DNA of 64,000 nucleotides, taken from NCBI RefSeq assembly GCF_030376605.1, contig NZ_JARRAE010000002.1:186001-250000 (forward strand), written 5' to 3'. This DNA is from Pseudochrobactrum sp. sp1633. Its GTDB lineage: Bacteria; Pseudomonadota; Alphaproteobacteria; Rhizobiales; Rhizobiaceae. The position numbers and the translations under genes are program-made. Shown piece after piece: positions 44,400 to 52,614 of the stretch. Each line of letters opens with the position of its first letter. Positions within the stretch are counted from its first letter, which is position 1. The notes beneath the pieces are model-generated. The model made no database searches, had not been told where the DNA came from, and saw nothing but the letters and a program-made list of their open reading frames with translations.

Positions 44400-45803
44400 A
44401 TGCGCTTTCCGGCAGCTTTCCCATCTGTTTTACAATTGATCGGCCGTACGCCTCTGGTTGAATTGCACGGCTTTGAAACAGGCCAATGCCGCCTGTTTGC
44501 GAAACTGGAAAGCCAGAACCCGTCCGGCTCTATCAAAGACAGAGTGGCATTAAGTCTTATCTCAGCGGCAGAACAGTCCGGTCAGTTGCGGCCGGGTGGT
44601 ACGATTGTGGAGGCCACGGCCGGAAACACAGGGCTTGGTCTGGCGCAGGTTGCGGCTTTGCGCGGATACCGGTTGATTTTGGTTGTTCCTGATAAAATGG
44701 CTAAAGAAAAACTGCGCCATTTACGGGCTCTTGGTGCTGATGTGCGGCTTACGCGCTCGGATGTGGGCAAAGATCATCCGGAACATTATCAAAATCTGGC
44801 GCGGCGCATTGCAGAAGAAACTCCGGATGCGTTTTTTGCCGATCAGTTTTCAAATCCTGCCAATCCGCTGACCCATGAAACAACAACGGGACCGGAAATC
44901 TGGGAGCAGACAGGTCATCAGGTTGATGCAGTGGTTGTTGGTGTTGGTTCCGGCGGTACTTTGACTGGGTTGGGACGCTATTTCCGTGTTGCTGCACCGG
45001 ACACACAGATTATTCTCGCCGATCCGGAAGGTTCGGTTCTCGCGCCGTTTATCGGGACGGGGCGGGTGGGTGATGCCGGGCAATGGTCGGTTGAAGGTAT
45101 TGGCGGCGATCATATTCCTGAGAATGCCGATCTCTCTTTTGTTGCTCGCGCCTATACAATATCCGACCGGCAATCGATGCAGGCCGCGCGCGATTTATTA
45201 TTGCGTGAAGGCATACTTGCGGGGGCATCATCAGGTACTTTGCTGGCGGCTGCACTGCAATATTGCCGTGAGCAAACGGAACCGAAAATTGTGGTGACGC
45301 TGATCTGTGATAGCGGCTCTCAATATTTGTCGAAAATGTTTGATGATAACTGGCTGCGTGACCGGCATCTGAGCGAGCGCATCGTGCATGGCAATCTGGA
45401 AGATCTGATCTCGCGGCGTCATCAGGATGGTGCGGTTGAGGTGACAGTGCCGGATGAAAACCTACTGGAGGCCTACGGGCGGATGCGGCGCAATGATGTA
45501 TCGCAACTGCCGGTGTTGGATGGTGGCCGGCTGGTCGGAATTATTGATGAAAGCGATATTCTGAAAGCAGTGGAGGGGCCGTCTGAGGGGCGCTGGTCGC
45601 GCTTTGCAGCGGCGGTATCAACGGCCATGAGCCCGCAACCGCGTGTTTTGCAGGTGAATGCGCCGCTCAGCGCATTGCAGAGCTTTTTTGATCGTGATGA
45701 AGTGGCGCTGATTGTCGAGGGTGCTGAATTTATCGGGCTTATCACCCGCATCGATATGATCAATCATTTGCGTTATGCGGATCGTAATGGCGGGGAGGGC
45801 TGA
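44400..45803 (+). CDS. cystathionine beta-synthase (PLP domain plus two CBS domains)
   Basis: A 467-residue protein. Residues about 8-320 are a fold-type II PLP enzyme with the Schiff-base Lys in NPSGSIKDR, the TAGNTG substrate loop and the GSGGTLTGLGRY phosphate-binding loop. Residues about 335-460 are two CBS motifs ending in a ..LITRIDMINHL segment. It would condense serine and homocysteine to cystathionine; O-acetylserine sulfhydrylase activity cannot be excluded. No cystathionine gamma-lyase is adjacent. AGGAG lies nine bases before the ATG. CBS domains suggest nucleotide or SAM control. Confidence 0.9.
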   Translation: MRFPAAFPSVLQLIGRTPLVELHGFETGQCRLFAKLESQNPSGSIKDRVALSLISAAEQSGQLRPGGTIVEATAGNTGLGLAQVAALRGYRLILVVPDKMAKEKLRHLRALGADVRLTRSDVGKDHPEHYQNLARRIAEETPDAFFADQFSNPANPLTHETTTGPEIWEQTGHQVDAVVVGVGSGGTLTGLGRYFRVAAPDTQIILADPEGSVLAPFIGTGRVGDAGQWSVEGIGGDHIPENADLSFVARAYTISDRQSMQAARDLLLREGILAGASSGTLLAAALQYCREQTEPKIVVTLICDSGSQYLSKMFDDNWLRDRHLSERIVHGNLEDLISRRHQDGAVEVTVPDENLLEAYGRMRRNDVSQLPVLDGGRLVGIIDESDILKAVEGPSEGRWSRFAAAVSTAMSPQPRVLQVNAPLSALQSFFDRDEVALIVEGAEFIGLITRIDMINHLRYADRNGGEG

Positions 45804-45854
45804 AAACACTCTGCAACCGGCGTATCCTATGCAGGTCGTTTGGTGCATATAAAA

Positions 45855-45890
45855 AAACGGGCATATGCTGCAAGGCGCATATGCCCGTTT
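45855..45890. terminator. terminator of the cystathionine beta-synthase gene (14-bp perfect stem)
   Basis: AAACGGGCATATGC and GCATATGCCCGTTT flank an 8-nt loop, with A-rich sequence before the stem. Possibly bidirectional, serving the small gene at 46055-46222 too. Confidence 0.8.
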
Positions 45891-46054
45891 CAGTCTTTTC
45901 CGTGCAGTCTCAGCTTAAATGCAGGCCGCACAATTGTATCTGAAGGATACACGGGGCACATATAGGCTGGTCTTTATTAGCCGTTATTATGCAGAACTGA
46001 CTGCCGGAAATGAATATTATGTATTCCCTCTGCTTTGATGTTTTTTAAAGTATA

Positions 46055-46222
46055 TCAGCCGATGACTGCAATCAGACTTGTTGCGATTGCCCAGACGATA
46101 AATGCAGCAGGAACAGCCAGACCGGCCAGAAAAATCCCTAAGAAAACAAATGCTGCATCATTCGTGCTGTTTCGCGTGTGATCGGCAGGCTTTTGCCATT
46201 GAGCAGGTACACCATCATACAT
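46055..46222 (-). CDS. small membrane protein, 55 residues
   Basis: A short open frame begins with ATG at 46222, seven to eight bases after GGAGGAG on the minus strand, an excellent ribosome-binding site. The product starts MYDGVPAQWQKPADHTR, then AFVFLGIFLAGLAVPAAFIVWAIA forms one long or two short membrane helices, ending in AVIG. I do not recognise a family. The strong RBS and clean hydrophilic/hydrophobic organisation support a real gene. It stands alone between the cystathionine beta-synthase gene and the sRNA. Confidence 0.65.
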   Translation of the reverse strand: MYDGVPAQWQKPADHTRNSTNDAAFVFLGIFLAGLAVPAAFIVWAIATSLIAVIG

Positions 46223-46589
46223 TGCCGGTCTCCTCCGATATGTCTTGATGGGTTTATTATGATCCGAATGAGAAATACTGCAATACTGAATATAAATAGA
46301 TTTGAATTACACGAAAATGATGGTATTAGCTGTTTCGCTGGCCTTTTATATGTGAATTTTATTGATTTATCCGTGTTTGTAGATCTGCGTTTTGAGAGTT
46401 AACTGTATGATTTTAATAAATTTTACTTTTATACTGTAATTTATGAAGTATCTGTAATTTCAATAATTGCTGAATGTTTTGTTAAGTATGTGATTTCAGA
46501 ACGAATAAACCTTCCGGAACGCGCATATTTTTTAGCAAACAGGTGCTGATTTGAGTCGGGTAAAACGAAGCGCTTTGCGCCTGTACTTC

Positions 46590-46660
46590 AGAGCATTTCG
46601 CATCCAAGGATTTCAGTTGTAGCGCGTGATAATGCAGTCACTCAAACAATCCGGACGGGC
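46590..46660. repeat. family A-like intergenic repeat, diverged copy 4
   Basis: Starts AGAGCATTTC and retains GTGATAATGC followed by a CAAACAATCCGGAC segment, in the same order as the copy at 16281. The central palindrome is lost. It lies in the roughly 920-bp stretch between the small membrane protein and HAD genes, which otherwise holds only the sRNA. Confidence 0.5.
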
Positions 46661-46756
46661 ATAGCAATTGAATTTTGCGCGCGTGCACTACCTTCAAGAG
46701 CGATGCGCGGGGGCAATGCCTTGCAATGCTGCATGACTGTTATGCATTATTGTTTA

Positions 46757-46785
46757 TTGTCGGTTTTTTCTCCTGCCGTTATAAG
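46757..46785 (+). promoter_or_regulatory. promoter of the NfeR1-like sRNA
   Basis: TTGTCG (-35, 46757-46762), a 17-bp spacer and TATAAG (-10, 46780-46785), placing the transcription start close to 46791. Confidence 0.7.
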
Positions 46786-46790
46786 TGTGT

Positions 46791-46911
46791 CCATCGGGTT
46801 CGTTCTCCTCCTCCCAATTGAGCCCGATGACGGAATGCGGCACTCCTCCTCCCAGCCGCATCCATGATCAGGCCGCGCATCTCCTCCCCCGCGCGGCCTT
46901 TTTCTTTTTCC
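46791..46911 (+). ncRNA. nfeR1: alpha-r14 / NfeR1-family trans-acting sRNA
   Basis: Three hairpins follow the promoter. Stem 1 is CATCGGG (46792-46798) with CCCGATG (46823-46829), stem 2 ATGCGGC (46835-46841) with GCCGCAT (46855-46861), and stem 3 AGGCCGCGC (46870-46878) with GCGCGGCCT (46891-46899). Each loop exposes an anti-Shine-Dalgarno run: CCTCCTCCC at 46807 and 46845, and CTCCTCCCC at 46881. Stem 3 plus the following T-rich run is the terminator. The length of about 121 nt, three hairpins and three looped anti-SD motifs match the Sinorhizobium NfeR1 (Smr14C2) sRNA, which represses translation of transporter mRNAs and supports osmoadaptation. Targets here are unknown. Confidence 0.88.
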
Positions 46912-47143
46912 AGATTTATTAAATTCATTTCCGTATTCCGCGTTCGGGCTATATCGTCGGCGCGAAAATCACTATTCGTTATTTTGTTTTGATCGAAACA
47001 TTATAAATGTTTGTTTTGTAACAATATGGTGTAATAGTGCGTTATCCGCTTTTGCAAAGCATGATTTTTGTAGAGGGCAGGAGTTCTAAGAGCTTTGTCT
47101 GTTTGTTTGCCCCGTTTATCCCTTGGCTATAAAGGACCTGAAA

Positions 47144-47815
47144 GTGAAGCAGCGCGATAATTCTGTATTTCTAAATTCCTATTCCGGTTTTCTGTTTGAT
47201 ATGGACGGAACCTTGGTCAATTCCATTCCTGTCGTTGAGCGGATCTGGTTGGAATGGGCAGCAGAACATGGGATTGACGGGCCGGAATTACTCAAAAAAG
47301 TACATGGCATCCGCGTTGTCGATGTAATCAAAATGCTCAATATGCCTCACCTTGATCCTAAAGCGATTGCTGCGGCTTTTCTGGCAGAGGAAATGCGCGA
47401 TTTTGCCGGTATCCGCGCGATTGCCGGTGCAAAAGATTTTATCGCCAGTCTGCCTGCTGATCGCTGGACAATTGTTACCTCCGCGCCGCGTGAGCTGGCT
47501 GAAGCGCGTCTGGCCGTCGCAGGGCTACCGATCCCGAAAACAATCGTGGTGGCTGAGGATGTGACTGCCGGTAAGCCTGATCCGTCCGGTTATCGTCTGG
47601 GTGCGCAGCGTCTGGGTTTTGATGCTGCCGATTGTCTGGTCTTTGAAGATGCGCCAGCCGGAATTGCTGCGGGTCAGGCTGCCGACTCCGATGTTGTAGT
47701 GATCAGCGAAACCCATAGCCATGTGGTGACAGGCGGCAATGTTGAGTTCCGTGACTTTGCTAATCTCGGCATTATGCAGGACAGCGACGGACGCCTGCGC
47801 CTGAGCGTTGGTTAA
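47144..47815 (+). CDS. HAD-family sugar/glycerol phosphatase
   Basis: A 223-residue subfamily IA HAD hydrolase with motif I FDMDGTLVNS, a helical cap, motif II TSAPRE, the Lys in AGKPDPSGY and the acidic motif VFEDAPAGIAAG. It resembles 2-deoxyglucose-6-phosphate and glycerol-3-phosphate phosphatases; the true substrate is not determinable. The frame is open to a TTG at 47123; the GTG at 47144 has AAGGA seven bases upstream and starts VKQRDNSVF, so I prefer it. It lies about 230 bp after the NfeR1-like sRNA, on the same strand. Confidence 0.88.
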   Translation: MKQRDNSVFLNSYSGFLFDMDGTLVNSIPVVERIWLEWAAEHGIDGPELLKKVHGIRVVDVIKMLNMPHLDPKAIAAAFLAEEMRDFAGIRAIAGAKDFIASLPADRWTIVTSAPRELAEARLAVAGLPIPKTIVVAEDVTAGKPDPSGYRLGAQRLGFDAADCLVFEDAPAGIAAGQAADSDVVVISETHSHVVTGGNVEFRDFANLGIMQDSDGRLRLSVG

Positions 47816-47822
47816 GCGTGAC

Positions 47823-47852
47823 CTATTCAGGCCTTGCGATAGGCCTGAATAG
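47823..47852. terminator. 12-bp perfect inverted repeat overlapping the xdhC 3' end
   Basis: CTATTCAGGCCT and AGGCCTGAATAG with a 6-nt loop. It lies 8 bases past the HAD stop codon and includes the last codons of convergent xdhC. There is no clear T-run, so its strength as a terminator is uncertain. Confidence 0.55.
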
Positions 47853-48774
47853 TCTCTGCCAGAATTGCGGTCGCAATTTCTGCCGGTTCCTGTGCGCTGA
47901 TCGCAAGACCGATCGGCGCATGGATGCGCTGTAAATTGGTCGCTTCAAAACCTGCTGCTGTTAAGCGATCCAGCCTCTTGGCATGGGTTTTCCGGCTGCC
48001 TAATGCACCGATATAAAAACAATCGCTGTTTAAGGCGGCGCTCAAGGCCGGATCATCAAGATGCGGAATATGGCTGAGCGCAACAAGCGCCGTAAAACTG
48101 TCCGGCTGATGGGTTTTGAAAAATTCTTCCGGCCATGTTTCATGTAACTTTACAGACGGAAAACGCTCTGCCGTGGCAAAACCACTGCGCGGATCATGTA
48201 TGCTGAGGTCATAGCCGGTGATCCTCACCATTTGTGCCAGCGCCTGCGCAATATGCACAGCGCCAATCACCACAATATGTGGCTGCGGCCGGTAAGTCTG
48301 AATGAAGCCGGTTTCATCCAGTTGCGTGATTTTGGCATTATCGGGTGTGGGAATAAGCGAGATATGTCCGTTTGTGAGAACAGTGTGGCTGGTAACGCGC
48401 TGGCGTTGAGTCTGTGCCTGCACGATCTGTGTCACCATCTCATGCATCGCTGCATCATAGGGAGCAATCAGCAGCCGGATCGTACCGCCGCAGGATAATC
48501 CTGCGGACCAAGCGGTTTCATCGCTGATACCAAAAGACAGATCACGGGTTTGTCCTGTAGCCAGTACGTCTAAGGCTTGTGCAATCACTTCCGCCTCAAT
48601 GCAGCCGCCGGAGACCGATCCTTCAAAATTACCCTGATCATCGCAGATCAGATGACTGCCCGCAGGGCGCGGTGCAGAACCCCAGACAGAAAGCACGGTA
48701 ACCAGAGCCAGCTTGCGCTCCTGTTCAAACCAGTTTTGTGCAAGTTGCAGCGGATTGGCGGTTCGCTTGTTCAT
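47827..48774 (-). CDS. xdhC: XdhC/CoxI-family molybdenum cofactor maturation protein
   Basis: A 315-residue protein of the XdhC family, which binds molybdopterin cofactor and helps sulfurate and insert it into xanthine dehydrogenase-type enzymes. It has the N-terminal SVWGSAPRPAGSHLICD and SGGCIEAEV segments, and a C-terminal Rossmann-like domain (VVIGAVHIAQALAQMV, YIGALGSRKTH). The dehydrogenase itself is not in the window. The start at ATG 48774 follows AGGAGG; the frame extends to a GTG at 48816 that overlaps nothing essential. It lies 31 bp after the Lrp-type regulator gene and is probably co-transcribed with it. Confidence 0.88.
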   Translation of the reverse strand: MNKRTANPLQLAQNWFEQERKLALVTVLSVWGSAPRPAGSHLICDDQGNFEGSVSGGCIEAEVIAQALDVLATGQTRDLSFGISDETAWSAGLSCGGTIRLLIAPYDAAMHEMVTQIVQAQTQRQRVTSHTVLTNGHISLIPTPDNAKITQLDETGFIQTYRPQPHIVVIGAVHIAQALAQMVRITGYDLSIHDPRSGFATAERFPSVKLHETWPEEFFKTHQPDSFTALVALSHIPHLDDPALSAALNSDCFYIGALGSRKTHAKRLDRLTAAGFEATNLQRIHAPIGLAISAQEPAEIATAILAETIQAYRKA

Positions 48775-48805
48775 GGAACTAATGCCTCCTGTGAGGGCAG
48801 AAATT

Positions 48806-49246
48806 TTATTTATCACGCAGGATTTCGCGGCGCAGCACGATGCTGGTGGTCAGATCTTCCACATTTTCGATTTCAGCAATTTTATTGCGGATTTCGTTCA
48901 ATGCATTGATGGATGCTACTTCCACTTCCACCACCAAATCAAGCTGACCGCTGACTGAGGAGACTTTGCGCACGGCTGGCAGGCCAGCCAGAATATCGAG
49001 AATGGAAATGCTCGGCGTGCGTTTCAGCGTAATCATCAGAAAAGCCTGTAGCGCCGCATCATCCAGCAGGCCGATATCAGCGCGGTAGCCACGGATGACA
49101 CCGTTCTTTTCAAGACGGGCCACGCGCTCGCTGGTGGCGCTGCGGGACAGGCCGACGCGCCCTGCAAGCGTCTTCATCGGAATGCGGGCTTCCTGAGACA
49201 GAATGGTCAGAATTTTCTGATCCGTTGCGTCAATATCCTGCATCAT
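48806..49246 (-). CDS. Lrp/AsnC-family transcriptional regulator
   Basis: A 146-residue regulator with an N-terminal HTH (DATDQKILTILSQEARIPMKTLAGRVGLSRSATSERV) and a C-terminal RAM ligand/oligomerisation domain. It is divergent from the kinase-peptidase-aminotransferase fusion gene across 185 bp that contain a 13-bp perfect inverted repeat. That arrangement, common for Lrp-like local regulators of amino-acid enzymes, suggests it controls the fusion gene in response to an amino acid. xdhC follows on the same strand. Confidence 0.92.
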   Translation of the reverse strand: MMQDIDATDQKILTILSQEARIPMKTLAGRVGLSRSATSERVARLEKNGVIRGYRADIGLLDDAALQAFLMITLKRTPSISILDILAGLPAVRKVSSVSGQLDLVVEVEVASINALNEIRNKIAEIENVEDLTTSIVLRREILRDK

Positions 49247-49312
49247 TTCCCCTCTGAAACTGCATGGTTTTTACGATGAAAAACCTCGCCGGCAAAGTGA
49301 CGGTTACTTGAA

Positions 49313-49341
49313 ACAAAGTGCCGGTGCAACCGGCACTTTGT
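49313..49341. promoter_or_regulatory. 13-bp perfect inverted repeat between divergent lrp-type and fusion genes
   Basis: ACAAAGTGCCGGT, GCA, ACCGGCACTTTGT: a 29-bp dyad lying 66 bp before the lrp-type gene start and 90 bp before the fusion start. It is likely the operator of the Lrp-type regulator. Its hairpin potential would also allow a terminator, but neither divergent gene needs one there and no T-run follows directly. Confidence 0.6.
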
Positions 49342-49431
49342 CTGGTGCGCATCTTTTTGTGCTGTGCAAATCTACAATGATACAGATGCAAAGCCTCTTG
49401 CCTTGAAAGAGGCAACTGAAACGGAACAATC

Positions 49432-52400
49432 ATGCTTGATACCGCGCCGCAGTTTTCACTTACCGATGCCGCTTCCCTGCTTAAAACCCATTATGGTCTG
49501 AGCGGAGATTTGTCGCCGCTCAACAGCGAGCGCGACCAGAATTACAAGGTCGTGACGGCTGAGGGTAAAGTCTTCATTTTGAAAATCGTCAATGCGTCTG
49601 AGCCGGTTGTTGAAAGCCGTTTCCAGACTGCATTGTTGAACCACATCCGTGACCATGCCGGTCATTTGCCAGTGCCGCATATTGTGCCGACGCTGAAAGG
49701 CGACAGCCTTGCCGATACGCTTTCCGTCAATGGCGATGTGCATAATATTCGTCTGGTCGGCTGGGTAGATGGTCTGCCGCTGGCAGAATCCGCGCGCTCA
49801 TTGCATGCTTTGGAAGGTCTTGGCGAATTGCTCGGCCAGTTCGATGCGGCTTTGCAGGGCTTCATGCATGCCGGTGCTTTGCGTGATCTCGACTGGGATA
49901 TGACAAATGCAGGCCGCTCGAAAGACCGTCTGCATTTTGTGAAAAATGCTGATGACCGCGCTTTGTTGGAACGCTTTATCGCCCGTTTTGAAACACAGGT
50001 CGCACCAAAGCTCGGCACACTTCGCTCCGGCGTGATCCATAATGATGCGAATGACTGGAATGTGCTGGTTGGCAATGACAATCATGATGTGATTGCCGGT
50101 CTGATTGATTTCGGTGATGCGCTCTATACACCAGTGATTGCGGAGGTCGCGATTGCGGCCGCCTATGCCGGTCTGGATCATGATGCACCGATCAGCGCCG
50201 CTGCCGCTATCGCTAAAGGTTTTCACAAATATTACCCGCTGCGCGAAGAAGAACTGAATCTGCTTTATGATCTGATCGCCATGCGTCTGGTGACTTCAGT
50301 TACGATTTCCGCATCGCGCCACGCAGAAGCGGAAGACAATCCGTATCTGGCGATCAGTGAAAAACCAGCATGGGATTTCCTGCGCAAGCTCGACCGGATG
50401 GAACCGCTTTTTGCAACGGCAATCCTGCGCAAGGCTTGCGGCTTTGATGCGGTTTCCGGTGCCTCTGCAACGGTCAGCTGGCTGAAAAACAACCGCTCAA
50501 AATTGCTGCCGCTGCTGGATAAACCGGTGGCTGCCTATCCGGCGGAACTGGTGCCTTATGGCGATCCGACCAATCCGATGACCATCAAATCGGCGGAAGA
50601 GCAGCCGGTTATTGCACAGGCAATGTGGGAAGAACATTGCGCTGTTACCGGCACGGAAGTCGGTATCGGCCCTTGGGGTGAAGAACGCACGGTCTATGCG
50701 GGCGCGATGTTTGAATCCAAACTTGTGAAGGGCAAGCGCCGTACCTACCACTTAGGCCTTGATCTGTTCATGGCTTCCGGCACGCCGCTTTATACCCCGC
50801 TCGATGCGATTGTCCGCAGCGTGGATATTGAGCCGGATCCGCTCGGCTATGGTTGCCTGATTACACTGGAACATCGCCCAGTTGGCTGCGCACCATTCAT
50901 CTCGCTTTGGGGGCATCTGGCGCATGAGGCAGGCAACCGCCTCAAAGCCGGAGATATCTTGAGCGCTGGTGATCTCGTTGCGTATATGGGTGATGAAACC
51001 GAAAACGGCCATTGGGCGCCGCATCTGCACTTGCAGATCTGCACCGATACCCGCCTGACTGCGATGGATATTATCGGCGTGGGTGAAGAAGCCTATCTCG
51101 ATGTCTGGGCAGAGCTGTTTCCGGATGCCCGCAATTTTGCTGGTATGGCTGAAGAGTTCTACCACCAGTCCGGTCGCAGCAAGGACGAAATCGTGGCTAT
51201 GCGCCGCGAGATGCTGCTGCCGAACCTGTCGATCTCCTATGAAGATCCGATCAAATTCGTTCGCGGTGACGGCGTTTGGTTGATCGACCATAAAGGCCGC
51301 GCCTATCTCGATTGCTTCAACAATGTCTGTCATATCGGCCATGCCCATCCGGCGGTTGTCGAAGCTATGGCGAAGCAGGCTTCAACACTCAATACCAATA
51401 CCCGCTATCTGCATGATAATATTGTCGCCTATGCGGAGCGTCTGACGGCTACCTTGCCGGATAATCTCACCGTTGCCGGTTTCACCAATAGCGGCTCAGA
51501 AGCCAATAGTCTGGCACTGCGCATGATGCGTGTGCATACAGGGCGTGAAAACGCGGTTGTGCTCGACTGGTCCTATCATGGCACCACGCAGGAGCTGATT
51601 GATATCAGCCCGTATAAATTCAATCGCAAGGGTGGCAAGGGTGCCAAACCGCATGTTTATGTAGCGAAAGTGCCGGACAGCTATCGTGCGCCGAAAGACT
51701 GGGCACCGGAAGACCATGCAAAGCTCTATGCGGAAAGCGTGGCTGAGCAGATTGCACTTATGCAGGCAAAGGGTGAAGGTCCGGGCTTCTTTATTGCTGA
51801 ATCCATTCCGAGTGTTGCCGGTCAGGTCTTCATGCCGGATGGTTATCTTAAAGAAGTTTACAAGATGATCCGTGATGCCGGTGGTATCTGCATTGCCGAT
51901 GAAGTGCAGGTCGGTTTTGGCCGCGTGGGCAGCCATTGGTGGGCGTTTGAAACACAGGGCGTGACACCGGATATCGTGACCATGGGCAAGCCGATCGGCG
52001 ACGGTCATCCGATGGCGGCGATGGTCACTACCCGTGAGATCGCTGACAGTTTCAATAATGGCATGGAATATTTCAACACATTCGGCGGTAATCCGGTGTC
52101 CTGTGCTGTTGGCCTTGCTGTTCTGGATGTGATCGAGAGCCAGAACCTGCGCGGTAATGCGCTGACAATCGGCAATTATCTGATGGATTCTTTCCGTGAG
52201 ATGCAGAACCGTTATGAAGTGATCGGCGATGTGCGCGGCCTTGGCCTGTTCCTTGGCATTGAACTGGTCAATGACCGCTACACCAAAGAACCGGCAACCA
52301 ACATTGCGCGCGCCGTGTGCAATGTCGCTCGCCGTCGCGGTATTCTGATGGGGACAGAAGGTCCGTTTGATAATGTGCTGAAAATGCGTCCGCCAATGAT

Positions 52401-52473
52401 CTTCAGCAAGGCCAATGCTGATTATCTGCTCAATGTGCTGGACGAGGCTTTCGCCGAAGTGACGAAGAAATAA
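49432..52473 (+). CDS. tripartite fusion: APH-type kinase, M23 peptidase-like and class III aminotransferase (phospholyase-like)
   Basis: A 1013-residue cytosolic protein with three domains. Residues about 20-300 are a small-molecule kinase of the aminoglycoside/homoserine kinase fold, with HNDANDWNVLV (near 200) and IDFGD. Residues about 430-540 are an M23/LytM-like domain whose zinc ligands appear intact (HLGLD with His440 and Asp444; HLHLQ with His531/His533). Residues about 590-1010 are a class III PLP aminotransferase with the Schiff-base Lys853 in GKPIGDGHP. The same kinase and PLP families act in sequence on hydroxylysine and phosphoethanolamine in animals (kinase, then ammonio-phospholyase), so phosphorylation followed by elimination of an amino alcohol is a reasonable inference. 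No signal peptide is seen, so the M23 part is unlikely to cut peptidoglycan. Confidence 0.92.
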   Translation: MLDTAPQFSLTDAASLLKTHYGLSGDLSPLNSERDQNYKVVTAEGKVFILKIVNASEPVVESRFQTALLNHIRDHAGHLPVPHIVPTLKGDSLADTLSVNGDVHNIRLVGWVDGLPLAESARSLHALEGLGELLGQFDAALQGFMHAGALRDLDWDMTNAGRSKDRLHFVKNADDRALLERFIARFETQVAPKLGTLRSGVIHNDANDWNVLVGNDNHDVIAGLIDFGDALYTPVIAEVAIAAAYAGLDHDAPISAAAAIAKGFHKYYPLREEELNLLYDLIAMRLVTSVTISASRHAEAEDNPYLAISEKPAWDFLRKLDRMEPLFATAILRKACGFDAVSGASATVSWLKNNRSKLLPLLDKPVAAYPAELVPYGDPTNPMTIKSAEEQPVIAQAMWEEHCAVTGTEVGIGPWGEERTVYAGAMFESKLVKGKRRTYHLGLDLFMASGTPLYTPLDAIVRSVDIEPDPLGYGCLITLEHRPVGCAPFISLWGHLAHEAGNRLKAGDILSAGDLVAYMGDETENGHWAPHLHLQICTDTRLTAMDIIGVGEEAYLDVWAELFPDARNFAGMAEEFYHQSGRSKDEIVAMRREMLLPNLSISYEDPIKFVRGDGVWLIDHKGRAYLDCFNNVCHIGHAHPAVVEAMAKQASTLNTNTRYLHDNIVAYAERLTATLPDNLTVAGFTNSGSEANSLALRMMRVHTGRENAVVLDWSYHGTTQELIDISPYKFNRKGGKGAKPHVYVAKVPDSYRAPKDWAPEDHAKLYAESVAEQIALMQAKGEGPGFFIAESIPSVAGQVFMPDGYLKEVYKMIRDAGGICIADEVQVGFGRVGSHWWAFETQGVTPDIVTMGKPIGDGHPMAAMVTTREIADSFNNGMEYFNTFGGNPVSCAVGLAVLDVIESQNLRGNALTIGNYLMDSFREMQNRYEVIGDVRGLGLFLGIELVNDRYTKEPATNIARAVCNVARRRGILMGTEGPFDNVLKMRPPMIFSKANADYLLNVLDEAFAEVTKK

Positions 52474-52475
52474 AC

Positions 52476-52576
52476 CGAGCGTATCCCGAAAAGTGTGAAG
52501 CGGTTTTCGGACAAGATACGCGTCAAACAAATAGATAGAGCATTTCCTTCAATATAAGATGGGCTGGAAATGCTCT
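52476..52576. repeat. family B intergenic repeat, copy 1
   Basis: A two-part mosaic. The first part has CCCGAAAAGTG and CGGTTTTCGG as imperfect inverted repeats framed by GCGTATC/GATACGC. The second is an AGAGCATTTCC ... GGAAATGCTCT hairpin. A second copy lies at 60471-60576. Elements of this kind are very common in Rhizobiales intergenic regions. It begins three bases after the fusion gene stop and leads directly into a terminator. Confidence 0.8.
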
Positions 52577-52580
52577 AGAC

Positions 52581-52610
52581 AAAAGGCCGGTGAAATTCAC
52601 CGGCCTTTTT
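52581..52610. terminator. bidirectional rho-independent terminator
   Basis: AAAAGGCCGGTGAA / TTCACCGGCCTTTTT hairpin between the convergent fusion and cytochrome c genes. Confidence 0.92.
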
Positions 52611-52614
52611 GTTG

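Noticed and set aside
46178-46402. 74-codon plus-strand frame overlapping the small membrane protein gene
   Set aside because: Lacks a ribosome-binding site and overlaps a better supported gene on the other strand.
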